A DNA stretch of 64,000 nt from Roseomonas sp. (GCA_020249505.1 JADCFN010000001.1:112186-176185); one strand, 5' to 3'; counted from the stretch's first letter, positions 34,313 to 44,531 are shown. Notes: generated from the sequence alone by a model not told the origin. A program made the numbers and translations.

Positions 34313-35577
34313 CACGGCCGGACCTGCCCCGTGCCAAAAATCTTGTAGCGATAGGTGCAAAGCTGCTCGAGCCCCACAGGCCCGCGCGCATGCAGCCGGC
34401 CGGTGGCGATACCGATTTCCGCGCCAAAGCCGAATTCGCTGCCATCGCAGAATTGCGTGGAGGCATTCCAAAGCCCAACGGCCGAGGAAATGCCATCCAG
34501 AAGTTGCTGCGCGGCCTCGGCATCTTCGGTGATGATCGCTTCCGTATGCTCACTGCCGAAGCAGCGGATATGCGCCAGCGCTTCGTCAACGCCGGCCACC
34601 ACTTTCACCGATAGGATCGCATCCAGCCATTCGGTTGCGTAATCATCGTCAGTTGCGGGCTTGAGGCCCGGCACGATGGCGCGCGCGGCCTCATCCGCGC
34701 GGAAATCGCAGCCAAGCGCGCGCAAATCCGCAATAAGGTCGGGCAGCAGCGCGGGCGCGATGGCGGCGTCAATCAACAGGGTTTCGGTGGCGCCACAAAC
34801 GCCGGTGCGGCGCATCTTGGCATTGGCGAGTATGGCGCGCGCCATGGCGTGATCCGCGCCGGCATGAATGTAAGTGTGGCAAAGCCCTTCCGCATGCGCC
34901 AGCACGGGCACGCGCGCTTCTTCCATCACGCGCGTCACCAGGCCCTTTCCGCCGCGCGGTATGATCAGGTCAATCAGTCCCGAGGCACGCAGCATGGCGC
35001 CGACAAAGGCGCGGTCGGCGCTGGGGGCCACTTGCACCGCGGGTTCCGGCAGGCCGGCGCCCCGCAGACCTTGCACCATGCAGGCATGAATAGCTGTGGC
35101 GCTGCGCAAGCTTTCAGACCCGCCCCGCAAAATCACCGCATTGCCTGATTTGAGGCAGAGCGCAGCCGCATCCGCCATGACATTGGGCCGGCTTTCGAAA
35201 ATCATGCCAATCACACCAAGCGGCTGCGCCACGCGTTGCAGACGCAGCCCATTGGGGCGCTTCCATTCTGCGAGCACGCGGCCCACCGGGTCAGCCAGCG
35301 CGGCGACTTCCTCAAGCCCCTTCGCCATGGCTTCAATGCGCGCGGCATTCAGCAGCAGCCGGTCACGAAAGGCCGGCGACAAACCAGGTGCCGCCGCGAT
35401 ATCCTCGGCATTTGCGGCAATGATCTCAGCTTCGCGTTCGCGCAGTGCTGCCGCCGCCAAAAGCAGCGCCTGATCCTTCACCGCGCGTGGCGCTGCGGCC
35501 AGCGCGCTTGTGGCGGCACGCGCGGCATGCGCGGCTTCTTGCAGGGCCTGGGCGGGATCGGGGGGCATGGCGTTCAC
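34312..35577 (-). CDS. proA: Gamma-glutamyl phosphate reductase
   Basis: The second enzyme of proline synthesis, reducing gamma-glutamyl phosphate to the semialdehyde. The 421-residue product shows GVIGMIFESRPNV, LKSGNAVILRGG, LIIPRGGKGL and the catalytic Cys in RRTGVCGATETLL, matching the aldehyde-dehydrogenase fold of ProA. Length is typical (about 417). A second in-frame ATG three codons in is possible. proA often lies directly before nadD; here two other genes separate them. Confidence 0.95.
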   Translation of the reverse strand: MNAMPPDPAQALQEAAHAARAATSALAAAPRAVKDQALLLAAAALREREAEIIAANAEDIAAAPGLSPAFRDRLLLNAARIEAMAKGLEEVAALADPVGRVLAEWKRPNGLRLQRVAQPLGVIGMIFESRPNVMADAAALCLKSGNAVILRGGSESLRSATAIHACMVQGLRGAGLPEPAVQVAPSADRAFVGAMLRASGLIDLIIPRGGKGLVTRVMEEARVPVLAHAEGLCHTYIHAGADHAMARAILANAKMRRTGVCGATETLLIDAAIAPALLPDLIADLRALGCDFRADEAARAIVPGLKPATDDDYATEWLDAILSVKVVAGVDEALAHIRCFGSEHTEAIITEDAEAAQQLLDGISSAVGLWNASTQFCDGSEFGFGAEIGIATGRLHARGPVGLEQLCTYRYKIFGTGQVRP

Positions 35578-35627
35578 GGGCAGAAAATCCTTTCTGCCGC
35601 CTTATAGGCCATTTAAGCCCCGCGCCG

Positions 35628-36602
35628 CTATTCGATCCTGATGCCGCTTTCGCGAATGATCGGTTCCCATTTGGTGCGCTCGGCAGCCCAGGCAGCGGCG
35701 AATTCCGCGGGGGTGGAGGGCATGGCTTCCAGCCCATTGCGGTTCAGGATGCCGACCACATCGGGGTCTTCCAAGGCGATGCGCATGGCATGTGCCAGCC
35801 GTTCCACCGCCGGTTCCGGCGTGCCGCGGGGTGCTACCACCGCATACCAGGACGGCACGTTGAAGCCGGGCAGGCCGGTCTCCGCCACCGTTGGGATATC
35901 CGGCAAAAGCCGTGAACGTTGCAAGGTTGGCACCGCAAGCCCGCGCAGCCGGCCCGCTTCGATATGCGTCTTGACCGAGGGCGAGGTCGGGAAGCCGTAA
36001 TCCAGCCGGCCGGAAATCAAATCCGTGGCCACCAGGCCGCCGCCGCGATAGGAGACCTCAATGGTTTCAATCCCGGCCATTTTGGCGAATAACAGGCCGG
36101 CCAATTGGGGCGCGCTACCAATGCCGCTATGGCCCCAGGAAAGCTCTCCGGGCCGCGCCTTGGCGGCGGCGATGATATCGGCAGCGGTGCGCCAGGGGCG
36201 TTCGGCGGGGACGGTCAGGATATTGAACAGGTCAACGGCGATGGAAACCGGCACCAGATCCCGCGCTGGGTCTATCGGCAGGCGCATGACCATGGGGCTG
36301 ATCACCAAGGCGCCGAGTGTTGCGAGCAGGATCGTGTAGCCATCGGCCGGGCTGCGGGCCACAAGCTCGGTCGCCAGATTGCTGCCGGCGCCGGGGCGGT
36401 TTTCCACAATCACCGGCTGGCCCAGCACTTCTGACATCTTGGGCGCGAAGGCGCGGGCCGAGATATCGGTGGCACCGCCAGGCGTGAAGCCCACCACCAA
36501 ACGGATAGGCCGATTGGGAAAGGGCGCCTGCGCCAGGGCTGGGGCGGCAAGCACGGGGCTGGCCGCGAGCAGGGCGCGGCGAGAAAGGCGATGATCGAAC
36601 AT
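35628..36602 (-). CDS. Bug-family periplasmic receptor
   Basis: A 324-residue TctC/Bug-type binding protein. The N-terminus has a twin-arginine-like SRRALLAASPVLAAPALAQA, so it may be exported folded. Then come PNRPIRLVVGFTPGGATDISAR and RPGAGSNLATELVARS, the family signature. It probably captures a small carboxylate. It lies 50 bp upstream of proA and diverges from the HD hydrolase gene; no TctA/TctB genes are present. Confidence 0.9.
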   Translation of the reverse strand: MFDHRLSRRALLAASPVLAAPALAQAPFPNRPIRLVVGFTPGGATDISARAFAPKMSEVLGQPVIVENRPGAGSNLATELVARSPADGYTILLATLGALVISPMVMRLPIDPARDLVPVSIAVDLFNILTVPAERPWRTAADIIAAAKARPGELSWGHSGIGSAPQLAGLLFAKMAGIETIEVSYRGGGLVATDLISGRLDYGFPTSPSVKTHIEAGRLRGLAVPTLQRSRLLPDIPTVAETGLPGFNVPSWYAVVAPRGTPEPAVERLAHAMRIALEDPDVVGILNRNGLEAMPSTPAEFAAAWAAERTKWEPIIRESGIRIE

Positions 36603-36683
36603 GCCGGCGCTTTATCAGGCTTTGGGCCGATATGCATCCCCTGCCCCATTTACATTTTGCAGCTTGGCGCTAGTGAAAACTCC

Positions 36684-37235
36684 ATGGAGGCCAATTTTTC
36701 CGCGCAGATCCTGCGCGCCGCCCTTTTCGCCGCCCGCGCCCATGCCGGGCAGGTGCGGAAAGGTGCCGCCGCCGAGCCCTATGTGAACCACGTGATTGAG
36801 GTCGCCGCGATCCTGGCCGAACATGGCGCACCCGAGGAAGCCATCCTGGCCGGGCTGCTGCATGACACGGTGGAGGATACTGAGACCACCGATGCCGATC
36901 TGATCGCGGTTTTCGGCCCGGTGATTGCGGGCTTGGTGGCGGAAGCGACCGATGATAAAGAAAAGCCTAAGGAAATCAGGAAGGCCTTGCAGATCAGCCA
37001 GGCGCCAAAGCATAGCGAAGCGGCCAAGCAATTGAAACTTGCTGATAAAATCGCGAATTTGCGCTCCATCGCCGATAGCCCACCGGCGAATTGGAATCAT
37101 GCGCGCCGCATTGAGTATGTCGGCTGGGCCGGGCGCGTTGCGGCAGGGCTCAAGGGTGTGAACCCTGGCTTGGATGCCTTGTTCGATTCAACCTATCGTG
37201 CCGCCCTTGCGAGGCTCGCGAGCGAGATGCCATGA
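36684..37235 (+). CDS. HD-domain phosphohydrolase (SpoT/MESH1-like)
   Basis: A 183-residue single HD domain resembling the hydrolase half of RelA/SpoT. The metal-binding pattern is present: RKGAAAEPYVNHVIEV, LLHDTVEDTETTDADL, and a later KLADKIANLRSI. Such small alarmone hydrolases break down (p)ppGpp, but similar stand-alone proteins can hydrolyse other nucleotides. ATG 36684 gives a clean family start. It overlaps the next Bug gene by 4 bp (ATGA). Confidence 0.82.
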   Translation: MEANFSAQILRAALFAARAHAGQVRKGAAAEPYVNHVIEVAAILAEHGAPEEAILAGLLHDTVEDTETTDADLIAVFGPVIAGLVAEATDDKEKPKEIRKALQISQAPKHSEAAKQLKLADKIANLRSIADSPPANWNHARRIEYVGWAGRVAAGLKGVNPGLDALFDSTYRAALARLASEMP

Positions 37236-38173
37236 AGCGACGGCTGTTTCTGGCTAGTGCCGGGCTGCTGGCCGCGCCAAACCTTGCGTTGGCGCAAAAG
37301 GGTGGCGTGACCCTGCTGATGCCTTTTGCGGAAGGGGGCGCGACGGATCAGCTCATGCGCGCCGTGGCGAAATCCGCGAGCAAGACACTTGGACAAGAAA
37401 TCCGGCTGGAAAACAAACCAAGCCGCACGGGGCTCAGGCTTTTGTCGCAATTGCGGGGTGCACCGCCGGATGGGTCAGTGGTAATGCTGTTTCCCGTTGT
37501 GACCCTGCGCGCCCTGGTGGAGCGCGGCGTTGATTTCACCATGGGGCGCGATGCGACGCCTATCATGTGCCTGGCGGGTGGGACCTATGGCGTGATTGCC
37601 AAGGCCGACCGTTTTCCCGGCGGCTGGCGCGATTTCGTGGCCGAGGCACGCCAGAAGCCAGGGCAGCTTTCCTTTGGCACTGCGGGGGTTGGCTCGGTCG
37701 GGCATGTCACCATGGCGCGGCTGATGGTGAAGGAAAACATCCAGGCGGTACATCTGCCCTTCCGCGGCGCCGCCGATGGCGTGGAAGCGCTGATGGCAGG
37801 TGATCTGGATGTGATGGCGGGCGGCGCGCGGCTGCATGTGGCCGTGGATCAGGGGGATGCGCGGTGGCTTACGCTCTGGTCGCCCCAGCGCAATCCGCGC
37901 TGGCCGGATGTGCCGACCCTGGTTGAGCTTGGCTATGGGCTGACGGAAACCGCGCCCTTCGGGCTGATCGGCCCACCCAATATGCCCTCGGCAGAACGCG
38001 AAAGATTGCAAGCCGCCTTCACCGCAGCGCTTCGGGCCCCTTCCGTCAAGGCTGTCATGACCAGGCTTGGCATGACCGAGGATTTGCGTGATGGCGCTGC
38101 CTATTCTGCCTATTTGGCGGCAGCGGCGGGTGAGGAAGCAGCACTTGGGCTGCGGCCGGAAGCGCGGCAGTGA
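37232..38173 (+). CDS. Bug-family periplasmic receptor, divergent member
   Basis: A 313-residue TctC/Bug-like protein with signal peptide RRLFLASAGLLAAPNLALAQ. The usual PNRPIR opening is missing: the mature protein begins KGGVTLLMPFAEGGATDQLMRAV. The rest shows QAVHLPFRGAADGVEALMAGDLDVM, typical of the family. It overlaps the HD gene and the Maf gene by 4 bp each, so it appears translationally coupled to both, an odd setting for a solute receptor. Confidence 0.85.
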   Translation: MKRRLFLASAGLLAAPNLALAQKGGVTLLMPFAEGGATDQLMRAVAKSASKTLGQEIRLENKPSRTGLRLLSQLRGAPPDGSVVMLFPVVTLRALVERGVDFTMGRDATPIMCLAGGTYGVIAKADRFPGGWRDFVAEARQKPGQLSFGTAGVGSVGHVTMARLMVKENIQAVHLPFRGAADGVEALMAGDLDVMAGGARLHVAVDQGDARWLTLWSPQRNPRWPDVPTLVELGYGLTETAPFGLIGPPNMPSAERERLQAAFTAALRAPSVKAVMTRLGMTEDLRDGAAYSAYLAAAAGEEAALGLRPEARQ

Positions 38174-38781
38174 TTCAGGCGGCGGCGCCCGCCCTTATCC
38201 TTGCATCAGCATCCAAGGCGCGGCGGGCCGTGCTGGAAGGCGCTGGGCTGCGGTTTGAGACGCGTGTTGCTGGCGTGGATGAGGCCGCCATCAAGGAAGC
38301 CGCCCAGGCCGAGGGGATTTCCGCGGATGAGGCCGCGCTGATCCTGGCCGATGCCAAGGCGGAACGTGTGGCAAGGTCCGCGCCCGATGCGCTGGTGATT
38401 GGCGCGGATCAATTGCTGGTCAGTGAAGGCGCCTGGTTCGACAAGCCGCCCGATATGGCGGCGGCGCGCGCGCATCTGCAACGCCTGCGCGGACGGCGGC
38501 ATGAATTGGTCACCGCCTTGGTCTGCCATCGCGGCGGGCAGCGCATCTGGCAGCATGTGGCGAAGCCGCGGCTGACCATGCGCGATTTTTCGGATGCTTT
38601 TCTGGACGCCTATCTGGCCGCCGAGGGCGAGGCTTTGCTTTCCTCAGTCGGTGCCTATCGGCTGGAAGGCCATGGCGCGCAATTATTTGACCGGATTGAA
38701 GGCGACCAGCCGGCGATTTTGGGCCTGCCCTTGCTGCCCTTGCTCGGGTTCTTGCGCCAGCATGGGGTGTTGTTGAGGTAG
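38170..38781 (+). CDS. maf: Maf-family nucleotide pyrophosphatase
   Basis: A 203-residue Maf/HAM1-like protein. It has LILASASKARRAVLEGAGLRFE (the S.S.xRR substrate loop), the VIGADQLL acidic site and a FDRIEGDQPAILGLPL C-terminus. Maf proteins hydrolyse non-canonical or pyrimidine nucleoside triphosphates. The start is a GTG at 38170 overlapping the stop of the Bug gene (GTGA). Confidence 0.88.
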   Translation: MIQAAAPALILASASKARRAVLEGAGLRFETRVAGVDEAAIKEAAQAEGISADEAALILADAKAERVARSAPDALVIGADQLLVSEGAWFDKPPDMAAARAHLQRLRGRRHELVTALVCHRGGQRIWQHVAKPRLTMRDFSDAFLDAYLAAEGEALLSSVGAYRLEGHGAQLFDRIEGDQPAILGLPLLPLLGFLRQHGVLLR

Positions 38782-38887
38782 GCCCCTTTGCGGGGAAGTG
38801 CCGCTATTCAAGTCAAGGCAAGAAACGGATGGCGCCGCCCATGAAATCATGGTTGGCATTGGTGACGTCCCACAGATCGGATCACCG

Positions 38888-39823
38888 ATGACGCAGTCCC
38901 CATCCGAACTCCCTGCCCAAGTACTCATGGGCGCCAAGGAATGGGTCATGCTGATCGCACTTTCCGTGCTCTGGGGTGGGTCCTTCTTTTTCAATGGTGT
39001 TGCGGTGCGGGAATTACCTTCCCTCACGATTGTTCTGGCACGCGTTGGCATTGCGGCTTTGACGCTTTGGGCGGTGCTGGCCCTGATGAACATCCGCATG
39101 CCGCGCATGAAAGGGCTTTGGCCGGCGTTCTTCGGCATGGGCCTCTTGAACAACGCCATCCCCTTCGCACTATTCGTTTGGGGTCAACATTATATTGCCA
39201 GCGGCTTGGCCGCTATCCTGAATGCCACCACGCCGCTTTTCACGGTCCTTGTCGCGCATTTCTTGACGCATGATGAGAAACTGAGCGCGGGCAAGATAGC
39301 GGGCGTTGCTCTGGGGCTTTTGGGGGTGATCCTGATGCTTGGGGCGGAATTGCTCGCGGGCTTGGGCACCGGGCTTGTCGCGCAATTGGCCTGCCTTGCC
39401 GCAGCACTCTCCTACGCCTTTGCCGGTATTTTTGGACGGCGCTTCAAGCGCATGGGTGTACCACCCTTGATGACCGCGACGGGTCAGGTAACCGCCTCAA
39501 GCCTGCTGGTGCTGCCCCTTGTGCTTCTGGTGGATCACCCATGGAATCTGGTGCCTCCGAGCACCCACACCTGGGCGGCCCTCATCGCGATTGGTGTCGC
39601 TTCCACCGCGCTCGCCTATGTTCTTTACTTCCGTATTCTTGCGGCGGCAGGTGCCACCAATTTACTGCTGGTGACGTTTCTCATTCCGATAAGTGCTATT
39701 TTACTGGGGGGCCTTTTCCTAGGTGAAAGCCTGGCGACCAAGCACTTCATCGGCATGGGCATGATTGGGATTGGGCTTGCGCTGATTGATGGGCGTATTT
39801 CAATCTCTTGGCCGCGCAAATGA
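38888..39823 (+). CDS. EamA/DMT-family transporter
   Basis: A 311-residue inner-membrane protein with about ten hydrophobic segments in two EamA repeats (first VMLIALSVLWGGSFFFNGVAV, second LACLAAALSYAFAGIFGRRF). These drug/metabolite transporters usually export metabolites or amino acids. ATG 38888 is used, with other in-frame ATGs upstream at 38849 and 38798; none has a strong ribosome binding site. Its 3' end is 12 bp from the groEL terminator, with which it converges. Confidence 0.82.
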   Translation: MTQSPSELPAQVLMGAKEWVMLIALSVLWGGSFFFNGVAVRELPSLTIVLARVGIAALTLWAVLALMNIRMPRMKGLWPAFFGMGLLNNAIPFALFVWGQHYIASGLAAILNATTPLFTVLVAHFLTHDEKLSAGKIAGVALGLLGVILMLGAELLAGLGTGLVAQLACLAAALSYAFAGIFGRRFKRMGVPPLMTATGQVTASSLLVLPLVLLVDHPWNLVPPSTHTWAALIAIGVASTALAYVLYFRILAAAGATNLLLVTFLIPISAILLGGLFLGESLATKHFIGMGMIGIGLALIDGRISISWPRK

Positions 39824-39834
39824 TAGCTTCCCAC

Positions 39835-39862
39835 AAAAAAGGGCGGCCCCGAAGGACCGCCC
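39835..39862 (-). terminator. Intrinsic terminator of groES-groEL
   Basis: On the minus strand the GGGCGG/CCGCCC stem (with GG/CC extension and a CGAA-type loop) is followed by six T residues. It lies 25 bp after the groEL stop codon. Being palindromic and lying between convergent genes, it may also serve the EamA gene. Confidence 0.85.
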
Positions 39863-39886
39863 CCATTTCTCGCAAGCTGCGATGGA

Positions 39887-41542
<1,656 letters not shown>

Positions 41543-41568
41543 TCAGGTTCTATTTGGAAAACTGGTGA

Positions 41569-41859
41569 TCAGGCGGTCAGGATGCCCATGACGTCGGATT
41601 CCTTCATGATCAGGAGCTCCTCGCCATTCAGCTTCACTTCGGTGCCGGACCACTTGCCGAACAGAATGCGATCGCCAGCCTTGACGTCGAGCGGACGAAG
41701 ATCGCCCTTTTCGTTCAAGGTGCCGGAACCGACGGCGACAACTTCGCCTTCTTGCGGCTTTTCCTTCGCGGTGTCGGGGATGATAATACCACCAGCGGTC
41801 TTTTCTTCCGCGGTAACGCGGCGAACGAGAACGCGGTCATGCAGGGGACGAAAGGCCAT
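41569..41859 (-). CDS. groES: Co-chaperonin GroES, 10 kDa subunit
   Basis: The lid of the chaperonin, 96 residues, with the start [13 protein letters not shown], mobile loop [19 protein letters not shown], and the tail [12 protein letters not shown] 41859 is used; the frame upstream runs into the CIRCE and promoter region and is not coding. First gene of the groES-groEL operon. Confidence 0.97.
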   Translation of the reverse strand: MAFRPLHDRVLVRRVTAEEKTAGGIIIPDTAKEKPQEGEVVAVGSGTLNEKGDLRPLDVKAGDRILFGKWSGTEVKLNGEELLIMKESDVMGILTA

Positions 41860-41936
41860 ATGGTCCTCTCCTGAGCCTCGGGTTGATGACGGCTCACTCT
41901 GGGAAGCCTGACCGGTCACCGAGGGTGCCCCGGCCG

Positions 41937-41963
41937 TTAGCACTCCCCCCAGAGGAGTGCCAG
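41937..41963 (-). promoter_or_regulatory. CIRCE element (HrcA operator) of groES-groEL
   Basis: TTAGCACTC and GAGTGCCAG flank a 9-base spacer. One arm is perfect and the other differs at two positions from the CIRCE consensus. It lies 78 bp upstream of the groES ATG and just downstream of the promoter, the standard placement for repression by HrcA. Confidence 0.9.
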
Positions 41964-41964
41964 C

Positions 41965-41993
41965 GATGTAGGCTGGCCGGCGCGGCGCGTCAA
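41965..41993 (-). promoter_or_regulatory. Promoter of groES-groEL
   Basis: On the minus strand TTGACG (-35) and TACATC (-10) are separated by 17 bp, a good housekeeping-sigma promoter. The -10 ends next to the CIRCE element, so HrcA bound there would block initiation. Confidence 0.75.
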
Positions 41994-42142
41994 GCGGCTG
42001 GCAGCACTCGCGGAGCGCTAGTGGTAATACATTGATAAAAAAGAATTTTCTTGAAGAACTCCGAGGTTTTCATGGCAAGCTTGCCGAAGGCCCGGGTGGC
42101 ATGCGCCGCCGGCGGGGGCTGAAGGAGGCCACGGGAAAGACC

Positions 42143-42244
42143 ATGCGCCTAAAGCTTCAGGGGTTGGAAAGCGCGGTACGTATGCCGGATTGGCGGCTGA
42201 CCACGGCCGAATTGCTCTATCAACTGCCCGATCACCCGCATGGT
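42143..42244 (+). pseudogene. usg: N-terminal fragment of usg
   Basis: The 33 codons after ATG 42143 read MRLKLQGLESAVRMPDWRL, then TTAELLYQLPDHPH. This matches the N-terminal third of Usg, a small (about 90 residues) alphaproteobacterial protein first noted beside trpF in Caulobacter. Similarity stops after DHPH; the frame continues without it to a stop at 42388. The rest of Usg appears at 42754-42966. The gene thus looks split by roughly 0.5 kb. A purine-rich GAAGGAGG lies some 20 bp upstream. Confidence 0.65.
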
Positions 42245-42384
42245 TTGTCTTTTTTGTCGAATTTGTCATGGACATCAAACCATCCTTTCGAGACAAGTCA
42301 GACATTGTCGCCGTCTTCGCTGGAAACCCCGCTGGCTCACAGGGCTAGCATCCAACATTGCAACCAGCCAGGGAGACCGCGAAA

Positions 42385-42591
42385 ATGATCGGCCCTATGG
42401 AGAGAGCGCTTCGGAATCATAGAGCGCTTCGGAATCATAACGTCTGGTGTTGCGTGTGTCATGGCCTGCTTGCGGGGTTCAAGCTGGCCAACGGCTCATT
42501 CGCGCAGGCGGCGGCATATCTGGTCATCACCGTCGTCCATGCCCTTGGCGCCCGCGAAGAGTTGCGGCGCAAGCCACCGCCTGGGCGGTGA
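42385..42591 (+). CDS. Small protein inside the split usg region, unknown function
   Basis: A 68-codon frame opens at ATG 42385, with GGGAG 10 bp upstream. It has a basic N-terminus, two cysteines (WCCVCHG) and a hydrophobic stretch (AQAAAYLVITVVHALG) that could be a membrane segment, ending in a basic tail. An 18 bp tandem duplication inserts six residues without breaking the frame. I recognise no family. The rest of 42245-42753 holds no gene I can support. Confidence 0.4.
   Translation: MIGPMERALRNHRALRNHNVWCCVCHGLLAGFKLANGSFAQAAAYLVITVVHALGAREELRRKPPPGR
42403..42438. repeat. 18 bp exact tandem duplication
   Basis: AGAGCGCTTCGGAATCAT occurs twice in direct succession at 42403 and 42421. 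In the overlapping small reading frame it doubles the hexapeptide RALRNH. This looks like a recent slippage or microduplication event. Confidence 0.9.
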
Positions 42592-42753
42592 CAGGGATCG
42601 GCAAAGGGCCGATCGTCGCGTTGGCGTGCATTTGCGCTCGCCACGCTTGCCGCCATCATCCGCGCCAAGCGCGGGTGACCGCCCCACCCCCTACAGCCCG
42701 ACCGTTCCGCCCCCCATCTGGCCTCACACCCCATTCCACCCCATCTTCCCGCC

Positions 42754-42966
42754 ATGCCGCTGCCCAACCACCCCATCTATCTGGCGCTGCAAAGCTTCAT
42801 CTGGCAGAAGCTGGATCGGGCGCCGGATTTCCCGGAATTGGACCGGTTCCTTGCATTCTGGCAGCGCGAGATTGATGGGCCGCTCCATTCGGTGCGGGTC
42901 GCCTCGGCCGCGCTGACGCGCCCGGCGGAGCTGCGTTACGCCAATGGGGTGTTTACGCTGCACTGA
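42754..42966 (+). CDS. usg: C-terminal part of Usg
   Basis: Seventy residues starting MPLPNHPIYLALQSFIWQKL and continuing through the Usg core APDFPELDRFLAFWQREI, GPLHSVRVA and a tail ending GVFTLH. The family N-terminus (LTTAEILYRMPDHP) is absent here but present at 42143. The LPNHP at the start partly repeats the LPDHP at the end of the first fragment. It has no obvious ribosome binding site. It may be a relic or a still-expressed shortened protein. Confidence 0.7.
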   Translation: MPLPNHPIYLALQSFIWQKLDRAPDFPELDRFLAFWQREIDGPLHSVRVASAALTRPAELRYANGVFTLH

Positions 42967-43013
42967 AACCCCTCGACACTAGTTGGCGACTGACAGGGGG
43001 GGATAGACAGGTC

Positions 43014-43853
43014 ATGCGCCACATCCAGCAACCGGGGCCTGCCGGGCCCGCGCGCATCATCGCCCATCCGGTGCGCGCCCAGGCGATTGACGTTGAATTG
43101 CCGCGCGGGGCGAGCGTGCTCAGCGCCTTGCATGATCTGGCCCGGGCGCATGGGGCCGAGGGCGGGTGCCTGACCCTCTCGGGCGGCGCGCTTGAGCCTT
43201 TTGCCTATGTGATCCCGGCCTTGGCGCCTGATCCATCCCATGCGGCTTATTACAGCGACACCTTCCGCCCAGCGGGCGCCACGCGGCTTGATGTGGCTTC
43301 CATCACCGTCGGTTTTCGCGATGGCGCGCCGTTCTTTCATTGCCACGGCTTCTGGACCGAAGCCGATGGCCGTGCCGGCGGGGGCCATATGCTGCCGGAA
43401 GAAACCATCATCGCCGCGCCGATCCGCGCGCAAGGCGTGTTGATTTCAGGTGCTCGGTTTGAAGCGCGTCAGGATGCGGAAACCGGCTTCAAGCTATTCA
43501 CGCCTGTGGCCACCACGCCGCCAAGTGCGACCAGCGCCAATGGCATCGCAATCCGCCTTTGCCCCAATCAGGACATCACGGCAGCGCTTGAAGCGGCGGC
43601 GGCAGGCGCTGGCTTCGGTGCGGCGCGGCCGCATGGCGGTGTCGGCAGTATCATCGGCGCGCGTTATGCCAATGCGCCGCCGGTGGATAATTTCGCGACC
43701 GAAATGCTGATCCGTGATGGTGTGATTCGCCCCGGCGCCACGCGGCTTGATGTGGCGATGGTGGATTTGACCGGGCAGCTGAGCGCGGGGGTGCTGACGC
43801 CAGGCGATAATCCTGTGCTGATGACGCTGGAAGCGGTGCTGACGCCGAACTGA
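43014..43853 (+). CDS. PPC/DUF296 domain protein
   Basis: A 279-residue protein with what looks like two copies of the PPC (plants and prokaryotes conserved, DUF296) fold. The first copy shows FFHCHGFWTEADGRAGGGHMLPEETII, the metal-site-like HxH with GGH typical of this family. Bacterial members are poorly characterised and generally not DNA-binding AT-hook proteins. It begins 48 bp after the usg fragment. Confidence 0.8.
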   Translation: MRHIQQPGPAGPARIIAHPVRAQAIDVELPRGASVLSALHDLARAHGAEGGCLTLSGGALEPFAYVIPALAPDPSHAAYYSDTFRPAGATRLDVASITVGFRDGAPFFHCHGFWTEADGRAGGGHMLPEETIIAAPIRAQGVLISGARFEARQDAETGFKLFTPVATTPPSATSANGIAIRLCPNQDITAALEAAAAGAGFGAARPHGGVGSIIGARYANAPPVDNFATEMLIRDGVIRPGATRLDVAMVDLTGQLSAGVLTPGDNPVLMTLEAVLTPN

Positions 43854-43907
43854 TCGACGCTTTGTTGTCGTAGGCGCCTCATGGTCATATGGCGAAAGGA
43901 GATTAGC

Positions 43908-44291
43908 GTGGAGGACGACCTATCAACCCAGCCAGAGTACTGCGTGCAGCAACAACTTGAAGCCTATAACGCACGCGACATTGATGCCTTTATGCGCTGG
44001 TGGGCCGAGGATTGCTGCTATTATGGCTTCCCCGACCAGCTTCTGGCTCAAGGAACTGCGGAGATCCGGGAGCGGCATCTGATACGCTTTCGTGAACCGA
44101 ATTTGCACGGGCGTTTGGTCACCCGATTATCCTTGGGTAACCTTGTGATTGATCAGGAGGTTGTGACGCGAAGCTTCCCGGAAGGCCCTGGTGAGGTTGA
44201 CGTGATTGCCATCTATGAGGTCGAGGGCGGGAAGATTTCCAAGGCTTGGTTCAAGATGGGAAAGCCCAGGCTACATAATTCCTCACCGTGA
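43908..44291 (+). CDS. SnoaL-like/NTF2-fold protein
   Basis: A 127-residue NTF2-like protein (SnoaL or steroid-isomerase type), with CVQQQLEAYNARDIDAFMRWWAED, then YGFPDQLLAQGTAEIRERH and a closing YEVEGGKISKAWFKMG. Such folds serve as isomerases, cyclases or binding proteins; the role here is unknown. The start is taken as GTG 43908 because AAAGGAG lies 6 bp upstream; an ATG at 43881 adds nine residues without a better site. Confidence 0.75.
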   Translation: MEDDLSTQPEYCVQQQLEAYNARDIDAFMRWWAEDCCYYGFPDQLLAQGTAEIRERHLIRFREPNLHGRLVTRLSLGNLVIDQEVVTRSFPEGPGEVDVIAIYEVEGGKISKAWFKMGKPRLHNSSP

Positions 44292-44308
44292 GCGGAATTG
44301 ACGCGATG

Positions 44309-44530
44309 CTAAAGATATTTGCCGCGCTCCAGAATTTCGAGCGTGTATTCCTTGTAGGTAATGCCGAGTTCCTCAGCGCGCGCGAGGCGCCTTAAGGCAA
44401 TCTCCCGCGGCGGGGTCTTCCAGGCGCGTTTATGCGCGCGGCGCCAATGCCAGGCCCGCCAGGATGCGTTGACATCTTCCTCCTCATCCAGCGGCGGGCC
44501 GCCATTATGGCGCGGCGCTGGGGGCAGCAT
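44309..44530 (-). CDS. Conserved small hypothetical protein (RHNGGPPL motif)
   Basis: A 73-residue basic protein with an N-terminal PRHNGGPPLDEEED and a following Trp/Arg-rich helix (WRAWHWRRAHKRAWKTPPREIALRR). The HNGGPPL signature recurs in small alphaproteobacterial proteins of unknown role. ATG 44530 follows the stop of the GST gene by one base, so the two are likely co-translated. A GTG four codons upstream is possible. Confidence 0.65.
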   Translation of the reverse strand: MLPPAPRHNGGPPLDEEEDVNASWRAWHWRRAHKRAWKTPPREIALRRLARAEELGITYKEYTLEILERGKYL

Positions 44531-44531
44531 G

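Noticed and set aside
42592..42753. Further small genes between the small frame and the usg C-terminal part
   Set aside because: Frames there are short, Pro/Arg-rich and lack ribosome binding sites; nothing recognisable.
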